Shown in pieces: positions 6,687 to 13,303 of a stretch of DNA of 13,823 bases. Both the position numbers and the translations under genes were made by a program. Location: assembly GCA_041497995.1 (NCBI GenBank), contig JBGQHM010000156.1, positions 1-13,823 on the forward strand, in the 5' to 3' direction. The stretch comes from DATKMS01 sp041497995 (GTDB lineage Bacteria; Desulfobacterota; Binatia; HRBIN30). Below the pieces are notes generated by a model. The model saw nothing but the letters and a program-made list of their open reading frames with translations, searched no databases and was not told where the DNA came from. Position 1 is the stretch's first letter, and each line of letters opens with the position of its first letter.

Positions 6687-8675
6687 ATGCAGTTCCCTCA
6701 TCTCTTTTCCCCCCTCCGCATCGGGCCCGTTGAGGCGCGCAATCGCATCATCTTCGGGGCACACTTCACGATGTTCTCGGAGCCAGCCGGAACATGGGGC
6801 GAGCCCGGTTTCCATGGTGCGCGGCTGGCCCGTTACGTCGAGGAGCGCGCGCGCGGCGGCGCCGGGGTGATCATCGTCGGGCAGACACAAGTGCATCCCA
6901 CGACCGCGTACCAGATGCCGAACAACGCCGCGGCATGGGATGAAGCGGCCGTTCCGCATTTTCGCAAAGTGACTGATGCCATCCATGATCACGGAGCGCT
7001 GGCGTTCATCCAGTTGGCGCACAACGGTGGCGTCAACTTCGGCGCCTGGTCGAAACTACCGGCATGGGCGCCTTCCGACGTCGTCAACTCCACAGAAGCA
7101 CCCAAGGCGCTTGAACGACATGAGATCCGCGAGTTGGTCGACTATTTCGCGCGCTCGGCGCGCAACGCCGTCGCCGGTGGATTCGACGGGATCGAGATCC
7201 ACGGCGCACACGGCTACTTGATCCATGAGTTCCTCTCGCCGCGCAGCAACAAGCGGACGGACGAGTATGGGGGCAGCCTGGAGAACCGCATGCGCTTCGC
7301 GGTCGAGGTGTTGCAGGCGGTGCGTGCTGCAGCTGGCGCGGCGGTGGCGGTTGGCTTGCGCCTTGTCGGCGACGAGGAGGTGACGTACGGCGACGGGCTC
7401 ACGGCGGATGACGCGGCGGAGCTCGGCGCCCGCTTCGAGTCGCTCGGCGTGGTCGACTTTCTCAATATCAGCATCGGCATCTCGGGCATCGGCATGGTGC
7501 GCCCATTGTATGCGCCGCATCAGCTCGGCGTCTATGCTGCCCGCGCGGTGAAACAGGCGGTGCGTGCGGTGCCCGTCTTCGCCGTGCATCGCATACTCAC
7601 ACCGGACGAAGCCGAGGGGATCGTGGCGCGCGAGGAAGCAGATGGCGTCACACTGGTGCGCGCGTTGATTGCCGATCCGGAATGGCCGGCGAAGGCACGA
7701 ACAGGCGCCGCGGATACGATCCGGCACTGCACAGGCTGCAACCAAGGTTGCTATGGCAATCTGACGCAGGGCTTGCCGATCACCTGCGTGACCAACCCCG
7801 CGGTCGGACGAGACGGCACGCTCGGCCTGGGCACGCTCGCACCGGCGCCGCGCCCGAAGCAGGTGGTGGTCGTCGGCGGCGGGCCGGCAGGCCTCGAAGC
7901 GGCATGGGTCGCGGCGGCGCGTGGACATCATGTGACGCTGCTCGAACGCAGCGCGCAGCTCGGCGGAAAGATCCGGCTGGCACAGCTGCTGCCCGGGCGT
8001 GCGGAGATCGCCGACTTCGCCGATTGGCGGGCGGCGGAATGCCGGCGGCGCGGCGTGCAGATCCAGCTGAATGCCGAGGCGACCGCCGAGTCCGTCATGG
8101 CGTTGCACCCGGATGCGGTCATCGTCGCAACCGGTGGCCGGGCGACGAAGGTCGGCTCGTCGAAGTTCTTCCCGATGCCGGTGATGGGATCGGACCAGGA
8201 TTTCGTCATCGATCACGAGGCGGCACTGCTCCAGGCAGAGCAGCTTGGGCATCGTGTCGTCATCTTCGACGCCGTCGGACACATTGAGGCGATTGGGCTT
8301 GGCGAGCTGCTGGCGGTGATGCACAAAGACGTCACCGTCGTCACGCCGTTGCCGATGCCGATGAACTTGGATCGCGAAACGATGGGCTACGCGCTCCCGC
8401 GCGCCGTGCAGGCCGGCATGCGTTGGCGCCCGAACACGGCGCTGGCGGGTATCGGCAAGCACCAGGTCACTTTGATCGACGTCCTGTCGCGGCGCTTCGA
8501 GCAGATGGATGGTGTCGACACGGTGGTGATCCGCACCAACGGCTTGCCGAATGACTCGCTTTACTTCGCTCTGCGAGGGAAGGTGCCGCAGGTGATTCGT
8601 GTCGGTGACGCCGTAGCGGTGCGGCCAGCAGACCGCGCCATCTTCGACGGGCACATGGCGGGCCGCGAGATCTGA
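6687..8675 (+). CDS. OYE-type FMN / Fe-S / FAD oxidoreductase (2,4-dienoyl-CoA reductase family)
   Basis: This 662-aa enzyme has the layout of 2,4-dienoyl-CoA reductase and trimethylamine dehydrogenase. An N-terminal FMN-binding TIM barrel covers about 1-340, with GGFDGIEIHGAHGYLIHEFL at about 164-183; its Tyr177 matches the reductase catalytic tyrosine. A 4Fe-4S cluster motif C-x2-C-x3-C-x11-C uses Cys348, 351, 355 and 367. An FAD/NAD-binding half follows, with the Rossmann motif VVVVGGGPAGLEAA (393-406) and a second nucleotide-binding region near GHIEAIGLGELL (531-542). It should transfer hydride from NAD(P)H through FAD and Fe-S to FMN to reduce an activated C=C bond, or run oxidatively on an amine. 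The substrate is not predictable. The ATG at 6687 was chosen because MQFPHLFSPLRIG is the normal family N terminus; a GTG lies four codons upstream and neither has a strong ribosome site. Confidence 0.93.
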   Translation: MQFPHLFSPLRIGPVEARNRIIFGAHFTMFSEPAGTWGEPGFHGARLARYVEERARGGAGVIIVGQTQVHPTTAYQMPNNAAAWDEAAVPHFRKVTDAIHDHGALAFIQLAHNGGVNFGAWSKLPAWAPSDVVNSTEAPKALERHEIRELVDYFARSARNAVAGGFDGIEIHGAHGYLIHEFLSPRSNKRTDEYGGSLENRMRFAVEVLQAVRAAAGAAVAVGLRLVGDEEVTYGDGLTADDAAELGARFESLGVVDFLNISIGISGIGMVRPLYAPHQLGVYAARAVKQAVRAVPVFAVHRILTPDEAEGIVAREEADGVTLVRALIADPEWPAKARTGAADTIRHCTGCNQGCYGNLTQGLPITCVTNPAVGRDGTLGLGTLAPAPRPKQVVVVGGGPAGLEAAWVAAARGHHVTLLERSAQLGGKIRLAQLLPGRAEIADFADWRAAECRRRGVQIQLNAEATAESVMALHPDAVIVATGGRATKVGSSKFFPMPVMGSDQDFVIDHEAALLQAEQLGHRVVIFDAVGHIEAIGLGELLAVMHKDVTVVTPLPMPMNLDRETMGYALPRAVQAGMRWRPNTALAGIGKHQVTLIDVLSRRFEQMDGVDTVVIRTNGLPNDSLYFALRGKVPQVIRVGDAVAVRPADRAIFDGHMAGREI

Positions 8676-8702
8676 CGTGGCATCCGGGTGATCATACACA
8701 GA

Positions 8703-8786
8703 CTCGCGGGCACGGAGGCCCGCGCCACCAGAGCCTTTCCGCAGCCGACAGTTAGCTTTGGTGGCGCGGGCCTCCGTGCCCGCGAG
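8703..8786. repeat. REPIN-like element: perfect 28-bp inverted repeat
   Basis: Bases 8703-8730 and 8759-8786 are exact reverse complements (28 of 28) around a 28-nt spacer. Each arm contains its own small palindrome: GCGGGC, loop ACGGAG, GCCCGC (inverse on the right arm). Two inverted palindromes flanking a short spacer is the architecture of REPIN elements, which are moved by RAYT (Y1) transposases; no such transposase gene is in the window. It occupies the gap between the oxidoreductase and the DUF4091 gene and could also terminate transcription. Confidence 0.8.
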
Positions 8787-8830
8787 GAGAGCTCTTCGGA
8801 CGACCGCTACCCGCAATCAGCCTGTGACTC

Positions 8831-10654
8831 ATGCTGATACGGTTGAGACGCCCCCGCCTGGTGATGCTGGCGCTCACCCTATCCCTTCTTGGCGCCGCCG
8901 TCGTGGAACGTCACGCGCTGCGCCGTGTGCTGCGCCGCGCGTGGCGTGCACGGCCGGTGGGTGCGCAGTGGATCGAATTCCAGGAGACGATCCCAAAGCC
9001 ACACCCCACGGCGCAACAAGAACGCGATGGGTTCATCGTCTTCCAACGCAGCGTGCTCGAACGTATCCATCCGAATTCCCACCCACGCGCCAGTGAGGTC
9101 GCATCCTCCGTCACGCTGCATGCGACCTGGGATGAGTACGAGCCGGTACAGTTGGCCGTGTATCCGCTGCGTGATCTGAAACAGATGCGAGTGACCGTGA
9201 CCGGCCTCTCGGACGGTCAGCACGTGATTCCAGCCTCCGACCTGAGTGTACGCATGGTGCGCTACTACGGCGCCCCGTTGTCGGTCCGCGTCGCCAATCG
9301 CTTCGGTGTGGTGCCCAAGACGTTGGAGATCGCTGCGCCGATCGACTTGGCGAAGGCGGCCGTCCGGCCGTACTGGATCACGGTGCACGTTCCAGAAGGT
9401 CGCCCGGGCGGCCAATACACCGGCAGCATCATCTTCAGCTGCGCGGGTGGTGAGCAGACCATTCCGCTGACGGTTGACGTGATTCCGGTCAAGCTGCAGG
9501 AGCCCGACATCCTGTACGGCACGCTGTGCATGAACACGCTGGCGAACGTCACGAAGCTCAACCAAGGTGGCAAGCTGCTGCGGCAGGCTGATCTGATCTT
9601 CCGCGATCAGCGCGAGCACGGCATGAACACCATCAGCCTGCGATCCGGCCGTACCTACGAGGAGGAAGACGGCTTGCCGTTTCTCCCGGACCTCGAAGTG
9701 GCGATGGATCTGTACAAAAAGTACGGTTTTTCGAAGCCGCTCATCTATTGTCCCGGCCAGCTCCTCAAGACCGACAAGATCGACCGTTCGAACAGCTACA
9801 AGGAGTACGACGCCGACGTACAGGTGCCCGTCGCCCGCAAGCTGGCGGCGTACTACACGAAGGAGTTTCAGAAGGAGCACCTCCCCGGCGTGATGTTCAT
9901 CCCGGTGGAGGAACCCAACCTGAAGACCGGCGTCGGTCGTCTCGACCCACCCGACATTCGCCAGCAACTTGCGCGTGAGCTGTCGCGGACCATGAAAGAA
10001 GCCGGAGGCACGGTGGCGCTCACCTGCACACCGGAGTCGGTGCAGGCCGCGATCGACTACGTCGATTACTGGATCGTCGCTTTCAAACGGTTCACGCCAG
10101 CACTCTACGCCATGGCCCGCAAAGCCAAGGCACATCTGTGCATCTATGCGAACGCCACGATGATGGGGCAGGGCACGTACTTCAGCCGCTTCATGTTCGG
10201 CTACTTCGTCTGGGCGAATGACATCAAGGGCATGCTGCCGTGGACATATCCGCTCACGCCGAAGCGCTTTCCGCGAAACGTGGGCAACCGCGGCGAGGGC
10301 GCACTGAACATCAACAATGACTTCCTCGGCCCGGATGGCAAGCCCGTGCCGACGATTCAATGGGAGCTCAGCCGCGAGGGCATCGACGACGCGAAGTACC
10401 TGGTGACCATCGAGCGGCTGTCCCAGCGGGCGCGAGAGACTGGCACCCCTGCCGCGATTGCCGCGGCTGATGAGGCCGATCAGTTCCTCTCAGGCATCAG
10501 GCGCTCCATCAAGCGCGACGTGCGCCACTACGTCTTCGAGGATGACAAGACCTTCGAGCCTGCGCCGGTCGATGATTGGAACGCAGCCAAGTTCGAGGCG
10601 GTGCACGAACAGGCGGTGAGCATGCTGAAGAGGCTGTTGGCGGTGGGACACTGA
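8831..10654 (+). CDS. DUF4091 / GH123-like exported or membrane-anchored protein
   Basis: This 607-aa protein has an N-terminal hydrophobic core (about 10-25, VMLALTLSLLGAAVV) after a basic start, so it is exported or anchored. An immunoglobulin-like beta domain follows at about 90-220 (WDEYEPVQLAVYPLRDLK, GGQYTGSIIFS), then a probable TIM-barrel region at about 230-560 with acidic residues in FIPVEEPNL and a late PTIQWELSREGIDDAKYL motif typical of DUF4091 proteins and resembling GH123 glycosidases. A carbohydrate-directed role is therefore likely, but no activity can be assigned. The segment right after the hydrophobic core is arginine-rich (ERHALRRVLRRAWRAR), which is unusual for a cleaved signal. 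No good ribosome site precedes the ATG. Repeat pairs flank the gene on both sides, and its stop is directly adjacent to one. Confidence 0.8.
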   Translation: MLIRLRRPRLVMLALTLSLLGAAVVERHALRRVLRRAWRARPVGAQWIEFQETIPKPHPTAQQERDGFIVFQRSVLERIHPNSHPRASEVASSVTLHATWDEYEPVQLAVYPLRDLKQMRVTVTGLSDGQHVIPASDLSVRMVRYYGAPLSVRVANRFGVVPKTLEIAAPIDLAKAAVRPYWITVHVPEGRPGGQYTGSIIFSCAGGEQTIPLTVDVIPVKLQEPDILYGTLCMNTLANVTKLNQGGKLLRQADLIFRDQREHGMNTISLRSGRTYEEEDGLPFLPDLEVAMDLYKKYGFSKPLIYCPGQLLKTDKIDRSNSYKEYDADVQVPVARKLAAYYTKEFQKEHLPGVMFIPVEEPNLKTGVGRLDPPDIRQQLARELSRTMKEAGGTVALTCTPESVQAAIDYVDYWIVAFKRFTPALYAMARKAKAHLCIYANATMMGQGTYFSRFMFGYFVWANDIKGMLPWTYPLTPKRFPRNVGNRGEGALNINNDFLGPDGKPVPTIQWELSREGIDDAKYLVTIERLSQRARETGTPAAIAAADEADQFLSGIRRSIKRDVRHYVFEDDKTFEPAPVDDWNAAKFEAVHEQAVSMLKRLLAVGH

Positions 10655-10774
10655 CAACAAGGTGGGGCGGGCAGGGACGCCCGCCCCACTCCATCTCATC
10701 GCATTTCATTTCAGAAGAATTGAGAAGAATTGAAATGATGGTGGAGCAGGCGTCCCTGCCTGCTCACCTTGTTG
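10655..10774. repeat. REPIN-like element with 10-bp terminal inverted repeats
   Basis: The element begins on the base after the stop codon at 10654. Terminal repeats CAACAAGGTG (10655-10664) and CACCTTGTTG (10765-10774) match perfectly. Inside are two inverted hairpins: GGGCGGGC, loop AGGGAC, GCCCGCCC (10665-10686, extendable to an 11-bp stem at 10662-10689) and GAGCAGGC, loop GTCCCT, GCCTGCTC (10744-10765). The loops are exact reverse complements of each other. An AT-rich centre (about 10696-10736) separates them and holds a tandem 10-bp repeat. It resembles the 8703-8786 element in having 6-nt loops and GC stems. No transposase is encoded. Confidence 0.8.
10713..10732. repeat. Tandem decamer AGAAGAATTG x2
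   Basis: Two exact copies of AGAAGAATTG (10713-10722 and 10723-10732) lie in the AT-rich centre of the second REPIN-like element, flanked by CATTTCA- and TGAAATG-type sequences that can pair. The patch is far more AT-rich than its surroundings. Confidence 0.7.
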
Positions 10775-10824
10775 TGGGCAGGACTGCGGCCCTACCGCCC
10801 GGCTGTGATATAGCCGCGCCACGC

Positions 10825-10829
10825 GGAGG
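10825..10829 (+). promoter_or_regulatory. Ribosome binding site of the permease, inside a possible hairpin
   Basis: GGAGG lies 4 bases before the ATG at 10834 and decides that start over the later ATG at 10876. Its first two bases can pair in the CCGCG/CGCGG hairpin (10814-10818 with 10822-10826). Confidence 0.6.
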
Positions 10830-10833
10830 CCGG

Positions 10834-12864
10834 ATGGAGCGAGATGGTGCAACACATAGCGGTGCGATCGCGGTCATGTTGCGTGCCCTGTTCCGCACCA
10901 AACCGATCGATGCGATCCTCACCGATGCGGAGCGCCCCGAGCTCCAGCTACGGCGTGTGCTCGGACCGGTGCAGCTGACGTTGCTGGGCATCGGTGCGAT
11001 CATCGGCGCCGGCATCTTTGCGACCATCGGGACGGCGGCGGCGGGTGATCAATTCCGCCCCGGCGCCGGGCCGGCGCTGATGCTGTCGTTCGTCATCACC
11101 GCCGTCGTCTGTGGCTTCACTGCCGTCTGTTACGCCGAGTTCGCTTCGATGGTGCCGCTCTCCGGCTCGGCCTACACGTACTCCTACGCCACACTCGGCG
11201 AGCTGCTGGCGTGGATCATCGGTTGGGATCTCATCATCGAGTACGCGGTCGGCAACATCGCGATCTCCATCAGCTGGGCAAACTACTTCAAGACGCTCAT
11301 GAAGGGCTTCGGTATCGTCATTCCCGATTGGCTGTCGATGGACTATCGGACCGCCGCAAAGGTCGCCGGCGTGTACGAGAACGCCCCACATGTTTTCGGG
11401 GTGCCAATCATCGTCAACCTCCTCGCGGTAGCCATCGTCGCAGCGATCACCCTCGTGTTGATTTGGGGCATCCGCGAGAGCGCGCGGCTCAATGCGGCGA
11501 TGGTTGGAATCAAGATCATCGTCCTGACGTTTTTCATCATCGTGGGAATCTACTGGGTGCGACCGGCCAACTGGACGCCGTTTGCACCGAATCACTGGGC
11601 AGGGGTGAGCGCCGGCGCTGCGATAGTGTTCTTCGCGTATATCGGCTTCGACGCGGTTACCACAGTGGCGGAAGAGACGCGCGACCCGCACCGCAACATG
11701 CCCATCGGTATCATCGCCTCGTTGCTCATCTCTACGGTCTTCTACGTCGTGGTGGCGGCGGTGTTCACCGGCCTGATTTCGTATCCCGAGCTCAAAGCGG
11801 CGCTGTCGAGCGAGCAAGCTGAGCCACTGACGCTGGCCCTCCAGCGCGCCAGCCCGAACCTCGGTTGGGCAGTGGGCATCGTGGCGTTTGGGGCGGTCGT
11901 CGCGCATACGGCGGTGCTCTTCGTCTGGCAGCTCGGCCAGCCGCGCATCCTGTTCTCCATGTCACGCGACGGACTGTTACCGCCGCTGTTCAGCCGGGTG
12001 CACCCGCGCTTCCGCACGCCACATGTGTCGACGATACTCACCGGTCTGTTTGTCGGAGGCTTTGCCGCCGTCGCCAGCCTCGACGAGATGGTCGACCTCA
12101 CTAACATCGGTACCCTGTTTGCCTTCATCCTGGTATGTGCCGGTGTCATCGTCCTCCGGGTGCGCGAACCGGAGCGGCTGCGGCCGTTCCGCGTGCCGAG
12201 CGGGTGGAGGTGGAGTCTGGCCCTGTACGCCGTGTTCGCGATCGGCGTACTGGTGTTACCTCTATCCATCGCAGAGATGGGCGCGGCGCTCGCTCTCGGC
12301 GCGCTAGGCTTCTTCGTTCTGCGCAATCACATCTTCCCGGTTCTCGGGATCGTGTCGTGCGTGTATCTGATCTGGTACCTACCGCCGACCTCGTGGCTCC
12401 GTTTCGCCGCATGGCTGAACTTCGGGTTCGTGGTCTACATCGCATACGGTGCGAGACACAGCCGATTGGGGATCGGCTCCCCAAAGATGCGCGATGCGCA
12501 CACGGCCTATGCCGGTGCGTGGTTGGCACTCCTGGGTACCTGCCTGCTGTTCCTGATGCGCGCCGTGGACTTGGCGGTCGAAGCGGTGCGCGAGCACGAA
12601 GGGTTGGTGGGCATGGCCATCGTGCGGGCGGTGTTGCAACCAGAGGCGTGGCTGCGGGTGTCGTGGTTCCTGCTGGTGCCGTTGCTGCTGACGGCGGGTG
12701 TGCTCTGCCCGACGGTCGTACTACAGGCGCGGCGGGTACTGCGATCGAAGACTGGTGCCGGCCGCACTCCCGCGCGTTGGAGCCAGGTGACAGCGGTGAG
12801 CCTGGCAACCGCATCGCTTGCATATGTCCTGGTCGTTCTCGCCCACGCGCTGGTCGCTGGTTGA
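10834..12864 (+). CDS. APC-family amino acid permease with extended C terminus
   Basis: This 676-aa integral membrane protein has a core typical of the APC superfamily, closest by eye to the cationic amino acid transporter/YfnA group. Key motifs are GIGAIIGAGIF in the broken first helix (52-62), EFASMVPLSGSAYTYSYAT (102-120), FFAYIGFDAVTTVAEETRDP (266-285) and QPRILFSMSRDGLLP (369-383), followed by RPFRVP (450-455). It should import amino acids by proton- or sodium-coupled transport; the substrate cannot be set. The usual family length is roughly 450-550 residues. Here about 130 more follow, with further hydrophobic helices near 557-577, 609-630 and 652-673. The start at 10834 is supported by GGAGG; the frame is open farther upstream only across the repeat element. 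A weaker start is at 10876 (MLRALF). Confidence 0.92.
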   Translation: MERDGATHSGAIAVMLRALFRTKPIDAILTDAERPELQLRRVLGPVQLTLLGIGAIIGAGIFATIGTAAAGDQFRPGAGPALMLSFVITAVVCGFTAVCYAEFASMVPLSGSAYTYSYATLGELLAWIIGWDLIIEYAVGNIAISISWANYFKTLMKGFGIVIPDWLSMDYRTAAKVAGVYENAPHVFGVPIIVNLLAVAIVAAITLVLIWGIRESARLNAAMVGIKIIVLTFFIIVGIYWVRPANWTPFAPNHWAGVSAGAAIVFFAYIGFDAVTTVAEETRDPHRNMPIGIIASLLISTVFYVVVAAVFTGLISYPELKAALSSEQAEPLTLALQRASPNLGWAVGIVAFGAVVAHTAVLFVWQLGQPRILFSMSRDGLLPPLFSRVHPRFRTPHVSTILTGLFVGGFAAVASLDEMVDLTNIGTLFAFILVCAGVIVLRVREPERLRPFRVPSGWRWSLALYAVFAIGVLVLPLSIAEMGAALALGALGFFVLRNHIFPVLGIVSCVYLIWYLPPTSWLRFAAWLNFGFVVYIAYGARHSRLGIGSPKMRDAHTAYAGAWLALLGTCLLFLMRAVDLAVEAVREHEGLVGMAIVRAVLQPEAWLRVSWFLLVPLLLTAGVLCPTVVLQARRVLRSKTGAGRTPARWSQVTAVSLATASLAYVLVVLAHALVAG

Positions 12865-12900
12865 CGGGAAAGACGCGAGCAGGAAGGATGCGCGTAATGG

Positions 12901-12906
12901 GGAGGG
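12901..12906 (+). promoter_or_regulatory. Ribosome binding site that fixes the start at 12911
   Basis: GGAGGG lies 4 bases before the ATG at 12911. The frame is open upstream into the permease gene, but only this start gives a proper signal peptide. Confidence 0.65.
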
Positions 12907-12910
12907 TCGC

Positions 12911-13180
12911 ATGAGAAGATTCGTTGGCGTCATTGTCGGTAGCATGATGGTTGTCCTGTGGAGCGCTCCGCGGATCCGCGCTGAGGAACCGTCGGTAAAG
13001 AAAGGCTTGGAGGAAGTTGGCGACGCGATCAAGGACGACGCCAAAGCCGCCGGCCACAAGACGGACGAGGTGGCGAAGGAGGGACTCCACGCCACCGAGC
13101 GTGGCGTCGGTGACGCGCTCCAGAAGACCGGCGAAGGGATGGACCATGCCGGAGAGAAAGTGCACGAAAAGGGAGAGTAA
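12911..13180 (+). CDS. Small secreted LEA-like charged protein
   Basis: This 89-aa protein has a signal peptide (MRRFVGVIVGSMMVVLWSAP, cleavage probably after Ala24 in IRA-EE) and a mature part of about 65 residues that is almost wholly Lys/Glu/Asp/Ala/Gly and His. The mature part is expected to be disordered or an amphipathic helix, like group 3 LEA proteins. A repeat starts with VGDAIKDDAK at 36 and VGDALQKTGE at 66, a 30-residue period. Cysteine is absent, so it is not a lipoprotein. The gene begins 46 bp after the permease stop and may share its transcript. A periplasmic desiccation or osmotic-stress protectant is plausible, but this rests on composition only. Confidence 0.75.
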   Translation: MRRFVGVIVGSMMVVLWSAPRIRAEEPSVKKGLEEVGDAIKDDAKAAGHKTDEVAKEGLHATERGVGDALQKTGEGMDHAGEKVHEKGE

Positions 13181-13303
13181 GCTCCGCTCGCCGGCTAGCA
13201 CTTGCTCGCGGAGGCTTCCACCCGGGTGACCCGCTGACACGCGCCGCGGCGGCGATACCGTCGCGCGTGGCCACATCCGGCATAATCGGAGGAGGGCTCT
13301 CGT
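13181..13303. other. Intergenic region with terminator-like hairpin before the CoA-transferase
   Basis: Directly after the small gene, CTCCGC (13182-13187) can pair with GCGGAG (13208-13213), with AAG/CTT extending the stem past a bulged G. The loop side carries GCTCGC twice (13185-13190 and 13204-13209). No T-run follows, so termination is uncertain. The rest of the gap ends in the strong ribosome site of the next gene. Confidence 0.35.
13288..13296 (+). promoter_or_regulatory. Strong ribosome binding site of the CoA-transferase
   Basis: GGAGGAGGG ends 7 bases before the ATG at 13304 and sets that start. Confidence 0.7.

Noticed and set aside
7056..8816. A 586-codon open frame on the - strand
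   Set aside because: It is antisense to the oxidoreductase, which has all its cofactor motifs, and the frame also runs through the inverted repeat.
8879..10360. A 493-codon open frame on the - strand
   Set aside because: It is antisense to the DUF4091 gene, with His/Arg-rich shadow composition and no recognisable motif.
8703..10774. Repeats flanking the DUF4091 gene as ends of an insertion sequence
   Set aside because: No transposase lies between them, the two elements differ in sequence, and each is already a self-contained inverted pair.
10576..10833. Extension of the permease frame back into the DUF4091 gene
   Set aside because: It would translate the REPIN-like element and lacks a ribosome site; GGAGG supports 10834.
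12146..13276. A 376-codon open frame on the - strand
   Set aside because: It is antisense to the permease end and the small gene; Arg/Pro/Ser-rich and without domain features.
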